Shown here in pieces: positions 1 to 7,796 of a stretch of DNA of 64,000 nt (the first letter of the stretch is position 1; every line of letters starts with the position of its first letter). The notes under the pieces were generated by a model that did not search any database, was not told where the DNA came from, and saw nothing but the letters and a program-made list of their open reading frames with translations. Source of the stretch: Microcoleus sp. FACHB-61 (GTDB lineage Bacteria; Cyanobacteriota; Cyanobacteriia; Cyanobacteriales; Microcoleaceae); assembly GCA_014695295.1 (NCBI GenBank), contig JACJNY010000074.1:1-64000 (forward strand), given 5' to 3'. A program made the translations under genes and the position numbers.

Positions 1-255
1 ACTTTGTTAAGATTCAAACTTGATTATAGGTTTGAGTTCGCTTCACAGATATAAAGTCTATTGGCGGTTTTTTGTCAAGTACAATTTATACCAAATTAGA
101 TGAGCTTACCCTGATATAGCAACCGCCTTGGCGGTTAGGACATTCTTAATCGCTGAAACCATTGCTGTTACTGCTTCTTCCTTCTTCCTTCTTCCTTCTG
201 TTATAGTTCCAATACAGCAGGAAACGATTTCCCCACTTACAATTTATAGCTATCT
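1..255. other. Leading non-coding stretch
   Basis: I see no gene here. A short pyrimidine-rich microrepeat (cttcttcc units, about 174-199) lies ahead of the first gene. The stretch near 113-135 (tatagcaaccgccttggcgg) recurs in similar form near 30432 (tatagcaaccaccctgacgg), so it is probably a fragment of a dispersed repeat. Confidence 0.5.
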
Positions 256-1059
256 ATGGCTCCTACAGTTTTGATTACAGGCGCTTCTCAAGGAAGCGGC
301 AAAGCAACAGCAATTTTATTTGCAAGTAAAGGTTACGATGTAGTGATGGTAGCTCGCCAGCCAGAGAGATTGGCAGCAGCAGCGGCTCAAGTGCAGCGAG
401 AAGGCACTTCCGCTGTAGCAATTCCGGGGGATGTTGGCGACATTCAACAAGTGCGCGCGATCGTCCAAAAAGCCCTAGATGCCTGCGGCAACATCGATGT
501 TTTGGTTAACAATGCCGGCATTTGTCTCACGGGGGCGATCGAACAAACTACCTCCGAAGACTGGCAGCAATTAATGAATACCAATTTTTGGGGCTGCGTT
601 AACACAATTCAAGAATTTTTGCCACATTTTCTGCAACGAAAAACTGGGACAATAGTCAATGTTGGTTCCATTGGCGGCAAAATGCCTTTGCCTCAAATGA
701 CTGCTTATTGCGCCAGCAAATATGCAGTAACCGGTTTAACAGAAACTTTGCGATTGGAATTAGCGCCTCAAGGCATTCACGTTTGCGCCGTGCATCCGGG
801 CCTGATTAACAGCGATTTTTTAGAAAGAGCTCAATTTCGCGCTCAAGACGAGCCCGCAGTCGAATTGCGCCGCCAGCAAATGACCGAAATGCTGAAATCT
901 GACTGGGCAACTCAGCCGGAAGATATTGCTAAAGCTATCTGGGATGCTGTGAAAAATCAGCGTGCAGAAGTTACCGTCGGCCCTGCTTTTTTGGCATCGG
1001 AAGCTTATCGGTTATTCCCCGGTTTGATGCAGTGGGCAATGGAAAAGGGCAAGTTGTGA
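256..1059 (+). CDS. SDR family NAD(P)-dependent oxidoreductase
   Basis: This is a classical short-chain dehydrogenase/reductase of 267 residues, the normal size for the family. Visible motifs are the N-terminal cofactor loop TGASQGSG (residues 8-15; the last part is usually GIG, so Ser replaces Ile), the NNAG motif near residue 86, the catalytic Ser in VGSIGG near 138 and the YxxxK pair in YCASKYAV near 152. It should reduce or oxidise a hydroxyl/carbonyl group with NAD(P)H in the cytoplasm; the substrate cannot be read from sequence. It stands alone: upstream is non-coding and the next gene is convergent. The ATG at 256 places the cofactor motif at the usual distance. Confidence 0.9.
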   Translation: MAPTVLITGASQGSGKATAILFASKGYDVVMVARQPERLAAAAAQVQREGTSAVAIPGDVGDIQQVRAIVQKALDACGNIDVLVNNAGICLTGAIEQTTSEDWQQLMNTNFWGCVNTIQEFLPHFLQRKTGTIVNVGSIGGKMPLPQMTAYCASKYAVTGLTETLRLELAPQGIHVCAVHPGLINSDFLERAQFRAQDEPAVELRRQQMTEMLKSDWATQPEDIAKAIWDAVKNQRAEVTVGPAFLASEAYRLFPGLMQWAMEKGKL

Positions 1060-1142
1060 GACTAATTGGTTATGAGTCATTAGTCATGAGTTTTTAGTAA
1101 GGTGCGAACAGGGCACCCTACTAAAGATATATAAGCAACGAA

Positions 1143-1952
1143 TTAAAGCAGAGAATTAGCACTAATAAAACGGCCGTTTAAATCGGCTGGAGTCACGTTC
1201 AACACAGTACCCAACAAAGCATTAGTAAAACCGAATCTAATATTAGTAGCTTCCACACGGCCGTTGCCATCGGGATCGAGACTTTGCTGCGAGATGCCGC
1301 CCTTGGCTAACAAACTCGTTCCCCCCGCTATAGTTGCAGGATCGATCAGCAGCAGTCTCGGATCATTTAAGCTATAATTTACCTGCTCCAAGGAGATATT
1401 GCTGCTGGTAAATGGCACACTAATTCCAATCGAATCGTTAGCCTTATCAAAATCCACAATTACCGCGTCAGGAATTTCAACGCCAACTACTCGGAGTCCC
1501 GCTTGATCGACTCGAAAAACAAAGACATCGCTCCCCCCACCACCTTTGTAAATATCCACATCTCTGTCGCCAATTAAAGTATCGTTGCCGTCACCGCCAA
1601 CTAATAAATCAACACCTTGTCCTCCGCGCAGCAAATCATTTCCCGCACCTCCATCAAGGAAATCGCTATTTCTATCTCCTGTCAAGAAATCCTCGCCAAT
1701 TTCTCCCAAAACATCGTCATCATCTTTGCCACCGTAAATAGAATCACTGCCGACACCGCCTAACAGACTGTCTTTACCATCGTTGCCGAAAATCCTTTCT
1801 GCATCTGACGCGCCCCTGACAGTATCATTGCCGCCCACCATCCAAATTCCCCCAGGAAAACTAGCAAGTTGTCCTGGTGCAAGTGTAATATTTTCAGGAG
1901 AATTATCTCCTACCAAACGAGAGATGCCTGAATTATCTGGCGTCAGTACCAT
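1143..1952 (-). CDS. Small RTX-type calcium-binding protein
   Basis: A 269-residue protein. Residues about 40-145 consist of glycine/aspartate-rich nonapeptides of the GGxGxDxLx type (GGAGNDLLRGG, GGDGNDTLIGD), which bind calcium and form a parallel beta-roll. The C-terminal half (about 145-269) has the SDVFVFR / VIVDFDKANDSI pattern that usually follows RTX blocks in cyanobacterial proteins. Such proteins normally leave by type I secretion using an uncleaved C-terminal signal, and no Sec signal peptide is visible. No type I secretion gene is in the window. The gene is divergent from the ABC ATPase gene, with an inverted repeat between them. Confidence 0.85.
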   Translation of the reverse strand: MVLTPDNSGISRLVGDNSPENITLAPGQLASFPGGIWMVGGNDTVRGASDAERIFGNDGKDSLLGGVGSDSIYGGKDDDDVLGEIGEDFLTGDRNSDFLDGGAGNDLLRGGQGVDLLVGGDGNDTLIGDRDVDIYKGGGGSDVFVFRVDQAGLRVVGVEIPDAVIVDFDKANDSIGISVPFTSSNISLEQVNYSLNDPRLLLIDPATIAGGTSLLAKGGISQQSLDPDGNGRVEATNIRFGFTNALLGTVLNVTPADLNGRFISANSLL

Positions 1953-2006
1953 AGTTGTAAACTTTGTGCGATGTGAGCATGGATATTTTGCAATATTCTA
2001 CAGCTT

Positions 2007-2073
2007 AGTAGGGTGCGCCAGAACACAGTTACTTTCTCGGTCGCGATCGAGCAATCGATGGCGCACCCTACGA
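2007..2073. repeat. Inverted repeat between divergent genes
   Basis: The arms tagggtgcgcca (2009-2020) and tggcgcaccctac (about 2059-2071) are reverse complements separated by about 38 bp. A half-related copy (gcaccctac) sits near 1113. This looks like a small palindromic, MITE-like element in the promoter region shared by the RTX gene and the ABC transporter gene. Confidence 0.6.
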
Positions 2074-2142
2074 GACAGCTCTATCTTGGCACAAGCCTGA
2101 TGGAAGTATCCTAGATTAAAATAAAAGTTAAAATTTGAGCCG

Positions 2143-3123
2143 ATGCCAATTATCTTAGTTGAAGACTTGAGCAAAGTTTATCCAGTAGCGATTAAAGAAC
2201 CGGGACTTAAAGGAACAGTGCGACACTTTTTCAGCCGCACGTACCGCAATGTCAAAGCAGTTGAGGGCGTTTCTTTCAGTATTGAACCTGGGGAAGTTGT
2301 GGGGTTTCTCGGCGCTAACGGTGCGGGCAAAACTACTACGCTAAAAATGCTGACTGGTTTGATTTATCCGTCTGCTGGTACTGTGAGAGTGTGCGATCGC
2401 ACTCCTTTTCGCCGCGAAGCAGATTTCCTGCAAAAAATTACGTTAGTCATGGGACAAAAACAGCAGTTAATCTGGGATTTGCCCGTGCTTGACTCTCTGC
2501 GAATCAATGCCGCTGTCTACGGCATTCCCGATACAGATTATCGGCGGCGAGTCGGAGAATTGACAGAAATGCTGTCACTAGGAGGCAAGTTAAATCAGGC
2601 GGTGCGCAAGCTTTCTTTGGGCGAACGAATGAAAGCTGAATTGATGGCAGCACTGCTGCACCAGCCGGAGGTATTATTTTTAGATGAACCGACTTTAGGT
2701 TTGGATATAAACGCACAGTTTAGCGTCAGGCAATTTCTGCGGGAATATAACGAGCGCTATCAAGCAACGGTGCTGTTGACGAGCCACTACATGGCTGACA
2801 TTACTGCTTTGTGCAAGCGCGTTTTATTGATCCATCAAGGGCAATTAGTTTATGATGGCAGTTTGGACGGATTGCTCGACAGGTTTGCACCTTATCGCGA
2901 AGTGCAGGTAAAATTAGCCCATCCGCTGGCAAAAGATAGCGCTTTTGCTTACGGAGAGGTAGAATCAATTGAAGGAAATTCAGTGCGGTTTTTGGTCAAA
3001 AGGGAGGAGCTGACGGTGAGCGTGGCAAAGATTTTGGCGGACTTAGAAGTGATAGATTTGACAGTTACTGATCCGCCAATTGAAGAGGTAATAGGTCGAG
3101 TTTTTCGCACGGGAGAAATTTAA
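2143..3123 (+). CDS. ABC exporter ATP-binding protein (ABC-2 type)
   Basis: A 326-residue nucleotide-binding subunit. Walker A is GANGAGKTT (about residues 66-74), the signature is LSLGERMKAEL (about 158), Walker B is VLFLDEPTLGLD (about 178) and the switch His is in LLTSHYMAD (about 212). The N-terminal extension and the C-terminal ~90 residues fit the NatA/daunorubicin-resistance group that works with ABC-2 permeases. It should hydrolyse ATP at the inner face of the cytoplasmic membrane to drive export; the substrate is unknown. The permease gene follows after 182 bp, a gap that contains a palindromic repeat. Confidence 0.92.
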   Translation: MPIILVEDLSKVYPVAIKEPGLKGTVRHFFSRTYRNVKAVEGVSFSIEPGEVVGFLGANGAGKTTTLKMLTGLIYPSAGTVRVCDRTPFRREADFLQKITLVMGQKQQLIWDLPVLDSLRINAAVYGIPDTDYRRRVGELTEMLSLGGKLNQAVRKLSLGERMKAELMAALLHQPEVLFLDEPTLGLDINAQFSVRQFLREYNERYQATVLLTSHYMADITALCKRVLLIHQGQLVYDGSLDGLLDRFAPYREVQVKLAHPLAKDSAFAYGEVESIEGNSVRFLVKREELTVSVAKILADLEVIDLTVTDPPIEEVIGRVFRTGEI

Positions 3124-3170
3124 GTTTCTGCGCCGATAAATTTGGTTTTGTGCGATTTAATTAACCACAA

Positions 3171-3242
3171 TACTTGTAGGGGCGGGTTTAACCAACCATC
3201 TATCATGCAGACTAACAATCTACATAAACCCGCTCCCACCAC
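3171..3242. repeat. Palindromic MITE-like repeat, copy 1
   Basis: The arms are ttgtaggggcgggttta at about 3174-3190 and taaacccgctcccacc at about 3225-3240. Related copies occur at 21163-21231 and 57730-57811. Copies 1 and 2 also share the flank aattaacca just upstream. It lies between the ATPase and permease genes of one transporter. Confidence 0.65.
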
Positions 3243-3305
3243 GCGACAGAATTCGATCGCAGGCAATTCACCGGACACGATATAACTATAAATCTACAAA
3301 ATTTA

Positions 3306-4106
3306 TTGAGATGCTATATGAACAAATTTTTGAGAATTAGTAAAACTTTGCTAGTTACCTACTACGCTTATATGCTCGAATACCGGGCGGAATTGTTTTT
3401 GTGGGCGCTGTCGGGAGCTTTGCCGTTTATCTTGATGGGCGTCTGGATGCAGGCGGCCGAAACTGGTCAATTTGGGCTGAAGTCGATCGACTTTGCCCGT
3501 TATTTTTTAGCGGCTTTCATTGTGAGGCAAACAAATGTAGTTTGGGTGATTTGGGAGTTTGAAAAGGAAGTAGTGCAAGGCACGCTATCTAATAGATTGT
3601 TGCAGCCTCTCGATCCTGTATGGCATCATTTCGCATCTCATGTTTCCGAAAGGTTTGCGAGGCTGCCGTTTGTCTGCGGATTAGCGCTGCTGTTTTTTGC
3701 ACTTTACCCGCAGTCTTTTTGGGTGCCGAGTTTGGGCAGGTTTTTGCTGTTTTTGTTGGTTGTCGTCTTGGCTTTTTGCTTGCGGTTCTTGATCCAGTAT
3801 ACCTTTGCGCTGTTTGCTTTTTGGCTGGAGAGGGCAAGTGCGATCGAACAATTCTGGTTTTTAATTTACCTATTTTTATCGGGGCTTGTCGCGCCGCTAG
3901 AAGTGTTTCCCGCACCCGTGCGCGAAGTAGTTTTGTGGACGCCGTTTCCTTATTTGATTCATTTTCCGGCTTCAATCTTAATAGGATTGCCCGTAGATGT
4001 AGGCCGCGGTTTGTTCGTGATGCTGGCTTGGGGTGCAGTGTTTTTTGTGTGGAATCGCTGGCTTTGGCGGCAGGGTTTGAAGCAGTATTCGGGCATGGGA
4101 GCTTAA
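3306..4106 (+). CDS. ABC-2 type transporter permease
   Basis: A 266-residue integral membrane protein with about six hydrophobic segments (for example residues near 32-48, 112-130, 138-158 and 178-195). It resembles the ABC-2 permease family that pairs with NatA-like ATPases, and its partner ATPase lies directly upstream. Two starts are possible: the ATG at 3312-3318 region gives MNKFLRISKTLL, which begins in the usual cytoplasmic helix, so the first four residues may not be translated. Many such exporters have two permease genes; only one is present here, so it may homodimerise or have a distant partner (inference). Confidence 0.88.
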   Translation: MRCYMNKFLRISKTLLVTYYAYMLEYRAELFLWALSGALPFILMGVWMQAAETGQFGLKSIDFARYFLAAFIVRQTNVVWVIWEFEKEVVQGTLSNRLLQPLDPVWHHFASHVSERFARLPFVCGLALLFFALYPQSFWVPSLGRFLLFLLVVVLAFCLRFLIQYTFALFAFWLERASAIEQFWFLIYLFLSGLVAPLEVFPAPVREVVLWTPFPYLIHFPASILIGLPVDVGRGLFVMLAWGAVFFVWNRWLWRQGLKQYSGMGA

Positions 4107-4414
4107 ATAATAATTAAAAATTAAAAAACTGTAAGCTGCGTCACAGTAAAAATGTTAATCGTTTTCTCAAAAAGACTTACGTGACGCACTCTACTTAACT
4201 GTCGAGTAAATATAAAATATAAAATCTAAAATCTAAAATCTAAAATCGACTGACGTACGTACTTAAGTCGATCGCAACATCATGCAAAAATGCAATCGGG
4301 AGTATTCCACAATTGCATAAACCTCCATTTTTTGTATCTATAGGTACAAACTTTTACAATAAAGTCTTATATTAATAAACCCAACGACTGATAAACGGGA
4401 TAAAAGAGATTCTA
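4107..4414. other. Upstream region of nirB
   Basis: This 308 bp gap holds a heptamer tandem repeat (aaaatct units, about 4213-4246) and the candidate NtcA site at 4344-4357. No gene is seen. Confidence 0.6.
4344..4357 (+). promoter_or_regulatory. Candidate NtcA-binding site
   Basis: The sequence GTA-CAAACTTT-TAC is a perfect GTA-N8-TAC palindrome, the consensus of the cyanobacterial nitrogen regulator NtcA. It lies 58 bp before the nirB start codon. A TATATT box at 4368-4373 could serve as a -10 element, but it is only 10 bp away, whereas activated NtcA promoters usually have about 22 bp. So the site is a good match in sequence and position but the -10 spacing is atypical. Confidence 0.6.
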
Positions 4415-6976
4415 ATGACAGCAAAAAAAAACCTCATTGTAATCGGCAATGGCATGGTAGGTCACAAGTTCCTAGAGTTAATGGTAAGCTCGGATGCTGC
4501 CAAACACTGGAATTTAATTACTTTTTGTGAAGAACCCCGCGTTGCTTACGATCGCGTAAACCTCAGCGGATTTTTTTCTGGCAAAACAGCGGGAGATTTA
4601 TCTTTAGTTGCACCGGGATTTTATCACGAAAACGGCATCGAAATTCACATTGGCGACAAAGCAGTCGCCATCAATCGGGAACACAAGATAGTCTCTTCAG
4701 CCAACGGTTTAGAAGTTCCCTACGACAAAATTGTTCTGGCCACCGGTTCCTATCCATTTGTGCCACCAATTAAAGGCAAAGACACAACAGGAACTTTTGT
4801 TTACCGGACAATTGACGACCTGGAGGCGATGTCAGATTACGCTAAAAATTGCCGAGTTGGCGTAGTAATTGGTGGCGGTTTGTTAGGTCTAGAATGTGCT
4901 AACGCGCTCCAAAATATGGGCTTAAAAACTCACGTAGTTGAGTTTGCGTCGCGGCTGATGCCCGTGCAAGTTGACGAAATTGGCGGTGCAATTCTCCGCA
5001 GCAAAATAGAAGAGTTGGGGGTTTCGGTTCACACCAGCAAATCTACAACAGAAATTGTTAGCGAAGATGGCAAAGTTACTAAAATGCTGTTTGCTGACGG
5101 TTCGGAATTGGCAACAGATATGATTGTCTTTTCTGCTGGCATTCGCCCCCGCGACGAAATTGCCAGAAGTTGCGGTATAGAAGTAGGAGAACGCGGCGGC
5201 ATTGTAATTAATGATAGCTGCCAAACCTCCGATCCTGACATTTATGCGATCGGAGAATGCGCGCTTTATCAAAGTCGCATCTACGGCTTAGTTGCGCCTG
5301 GGTATACAATGGCAAGCGTAGCCGCAGATATTTTGAGCAGTGCAGCGGATGACAGGCAAGATGCCTGCACTAGCACTTTTACAGGTGCGGATATGTCCTC
5401 GAAGCTCAAACTTTTGGGAGTGGATGTTGCTAGTTTTGGTGATGCTTTTGCCAAGTCTCCCGAGGCTAAAGAAATTGCTGTTGCTGACACCTTCCAAGGC
5501 ATCTACAAAAAATTAGTTTTAAATCAAGACGGCAGCCGGATTTTAGGCGGGATTCTCGTTGGGGATGCTTCTGCTTACGGCACTTTGCTGCAATTCATGC
5601 AAAATGAAATTGCTCTGCCGCCGCATCCTGAAGATTTGTTAATGCCACCGCGATCGGGGGGATCTGCTGCTGGCTTGGGTGTGGACAGTTTGCCGGATTC
5701 GGCTCAAATTTGTTCTTGCAATAATGTCAGTAAAGGGCAGATTTGTGAAGCGATTCGCGATCGCAATTTAACCGATGTCCCCAGCGTCAAGAAATGCACT
5801 CAAGCTGGTACGGGCTGCGGCGGCTGCGTGCCTTTGGTGACAGATATCTTCAAGTCGGAGATGAAGAAAGCTGGGTTCGCAGTCAAAAATAATCTCTGCG
5901 AACATTTTGAATATTCCCGTCAAGAATTGTACCATTTAGTGCGCTCTCAAGAGATTAAAACCTTTGAGGAGTTGATTGAAAGACACGGCAAAGGTAAGGG
6001 CTGCGAAATTTGCAAGCCTGCTGTTGGTTCGATGCTGGCTTCTACTTGGAATGACCATATTTTAGAGAAGTCTCACGTCGGTTTGCAAGATACGAACGAT
6101 TACTTTTTGGCAAACATTCAGCGCGATGGTACTTATTCGGTGGTGCCGCGAATACCGGGGGGAGAAATCACGCCGGATAAGTTGATTGTTTTGGGGGAAG
6201 TTGCCAGGGATTTTGGGCTTTATACTAAGATTACTGGCGGGCAACGGATTGATTTGTTTGGAGCTCGCGTGGATCAATTGCCGCATATTTGGCGTCGGTT
6301 GATTGATGCGGGATTTGAGTCGGGACACGCTTACGGTAAGGCTCTGCGTACTGTAAAATCTTGTGTTGGCAGCACTTGGTGCCGCTTTGGGGTGCAGGAT
6401 TCAACGAGTTTGGCGATCGAAGTTGAATTGCGGTATCGCGGTTTGCGATCGCCCCACAAGCTCAAATCTGCTGTCTCTGGCTGCACTCGCGAATGCGCGG
6501 AAGCTCAAAGCAAAGATTTTGGGATAATTGCTACGGAAAACGGCTGGAATTTGTACGTGTGCGGCAACGGGGGAATTAAGCCGCAGCACGCGGTTTTGCT
6601 GGCTACGGATATCGATAAGGAAACTTTAATTAAGTATATCGATCGCTTTTTGGTTTTCTACATCCGCACGGCCGACAGATTGGAACGCACTGCTACTTGG
6701 TTTAACAAGCTTGAGGGCGGAATTGAATACTTGAAACAGGTAATAATTGAGGATTCTCTGGGTATTTGTGCTGAGCTGGAAGCCCAGATGGAACATCTAG
6801 TGAATACTTATCAATGCGAGTGGAAAACGACGATTGAAGACCCACAAAAAGTGCAGCGCTTCCAGCATTTTGTGAATTCCGATTTACCCGATCCGAGTAT
6901 TGTTCGTGTTGCGGAACGGGGACAAACGCGGCCTCCTTACGAATATGAAAAGGCTCTGGCTGGAGTTTCGGAATAA
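4415..6976 (+). CDS. nirB: Assimilatory nitrite reductase, large subunit
   Basis: NirB is the large subunit of NAD(P)H-dependent nitrite reductase, which reduces nitrite to ammonium in the cytoplasm. The 853-residue length is normal. In order: FAD motif IGNGMVG (about residue 10), NAD(P)-binding GGGLLGLE (about 152), the BFD-like [2Fe-2S] cysteines CSCNN...GCGGC (about 431-470), and the sirohaem/[4Fe-4S] half with CVGSTWC (about 650) and CTREC (about 690). All expected cysteines are present, so it should be active. nirD follows after 275 bp of repeats. Most cyanobacteria use ferredoxin-dependent NirA instead, so a NirBD pair is notable. Regulation by NtcA is suggested by the upstream motif. 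Confidence 0.95.
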   Translation: MTAKKNLIVIGNGMVGHKFLELMVSSDAAKHWNLITFCEEPRVAYDRVNLSGFFSGKTAGDLSLVAPGFYHENGIEIHIGDKAVAINREHKIVSSANGLEVPYDKIVLATGSYPFVPPIKGKDTTGTFVYRTIDDLEAMSDYAKNCRVGVVIGGGLLGLECANALQNMGLKTHVVEFASRLMPVQVDEIGGAILRSKIEELGVSVHTSKSTTEIVSEDGKVTKMLFADGSELATDMIVFSAGIRPRDEIARSCGIEVGERGGIVINDSCQTSDPDIYAIGECALYQSRIYGLVAPGYTMASVAADILSSAADDRQDACTSTFTGADMSSKLKLLGVDVASFGDAFAKSPEAKEIAVADTFQGIYKKLVLNQDGSRILGGILVGDASAYGTLLQFMQNEIALPPHPEDLLMPPRSGGSAAGLGVDSLPDSAQICSCNNVSKGQICEAIRDRNLTDVPSVKKCTQAGTGCGGCVPLVTDIFKSEMKKAGFAVKNNLCEHFEYSRQELYHLVRSQEIKTFEELIERHGKGKGCEICKPAVGSMLASTWNDHILEKSHVGLQDTNDYFLANIQRDGTYSVVPRIPGGEITPDKLIVLGEVARDFGLYTKITGGQRIDLFGARVDQLPHIWRRLIDAGFESGHAYGKALRTVKSCVGSTWCRFGVQDSTSLAIEVELRYRGLRSPHKLKSAVSGCTRECAEAQSKDFGIIATENGWNLYVCGNGGIKPQHAVLLATDIDKETLIKYIDRFLVFYIRTADRLERTATWFNKLEGGIEYLKQVIIEDSLGICAELEAQMEHLVNTYQCEWKTTIEDPQKVQRFQHFVNSDLPDPSIVRVAERGQTRPPYEYEKALAGVSE

Positions 6977-6984
6977 CCTCTTCC

Positions 6985-7140
6985 CTTGCTAAGGGGAGGG
7001 AGCAAGATAACCCCTCCCCAGCCCTTCCCTTGCTAAGGGGAGGGAGCAAGATAACCCCTCCCCAGCCCTCCCCTTGCTAAGGGGAGGGAGCAAGATAACC
7101 CCTCCCCAGCCCTCCCCTTGCTAAGGGGAGGGAGCAAGAT
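6985..7140. repeat. 44 bp tandem hairpin repeat between nirB and nirD
   Basis: Three full copies of a 44 bp unit plus a partial first copy run from the nirB stop codon. Each contains cccttgctaaggg within CCTCCCCTT-GCT-AAGGGGAGG, a near-perfect hairpin. The copies differ by one or two bases. The array is in the mRNA between two subunits of one enzyme. Confidence 0.85.
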
Positions 7141-7149
7141 TTGGTCTTT

Positions 7150-7224
7150 CAGGCTGTGCCTGGGAATGAATTCCCGGAGGCTAGGCCTCGAAACCTACGT
7201 TCCGAGGCCTAGCCAAGGAACGAG
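7150..7224. repeat. Dispersed palindromic repeat (caggctgtgcctgg type)
   Basis: It contains the palindrome caggctgtgcctgg and a second inverted pair, aggcctcg...cgaggcct. Related palindromes with gctctgcctgg occur at 43095-43115, 43668-43725 and about 54588-54632, so this is a dispersed family. Confidence 0.55.
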
Positions 7225-7251
7225 ATTAAAGTAAATTAACAGGAAAAGAAG

Positions 7252-7611
7252 ATGGTTCAATCATTACAAGTTTCGGATAGTGTGACTACTTGGGTAGATG
7301 TGTGTTCTCTGGATGCGATCGCCCCGAATACGGGAGTGTGCGCTTTAGTTGCAGGGGAACAAGTGGCAGTTTTCCGAGTGGGAAACGGGGATGAAGTTTA
7401 TGCCCTTAGCAATTACGATCCGTTTAGCAAAGCTTTTGTGTTGTCGCGGGGACTTGTGGGCGATCGCAGCGGTACTTTGAAAGTTGCTTCTCCGATTTAC
7501 AAGCAAAATTTTAGCTTGGCTACGGGCCAGTGTTTGGACGATGAAACGGTAAAAATTCCGACTTTTACGGTTCGGGTTGCAGCCGATCGCGTCCAAGTAG
7601 CTGTTAGCTAG
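7252..7611 (+). CDS. nirD: Assimilatory nitrite reductase, small subunit
   Basis: A 119-residue Rieske-fold protein that accompanies NirB. The pattern GEQVAVFRV...DEVYALSNYDPFSKAFVLSRG is typical of NirD. As usual for NirD, the Cys/His ligands of true Rieske [2Fe-2S] proteins are missing, so it is a structural or regulatory subunit without its own cluster. The ATG at 7252 is preceded by a good ribosome binding site (aggaaaagaag). The distance to nirB (275 bp of hairpin repeats) is longer than in typical nirBD operons, so the two may be translated at different levels. Confidence 0.92.
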   Translation: MVQSLQVSDSVTTWVDVCSLDAIAPNTGVCALVAGEQVAVFRVGNGDEVYALSNYDPFSKAFVLSRGLVGDRSGTLKVASPIYKQNFSLATGQCLDDETVKIPTFTVRVAADRVQVAVS

Positions 7612-7796
7612 ATTGCGCTGTTTAATTGTTCGATCGCCATCCGCCAATACCTAACATTTCTGTGGGTGATGGCGGATTTTGCATTAGGAGGCTCCCGACT
7701 CAGTATTTTTCGTATAAAATAGAGTCGATCGGCTCCATACTCCAAGCTGGCTCAAAAAAGTCTAAACTAATACCCGAGCTGATGCGAGGATTTTCA

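Noticed and set aside
3589..4117. Frames of 128 and 165 residues overlapping the ABC permease
   Set aside because: They are shadow frames of the permease gene, which has clear membrane-helix content.
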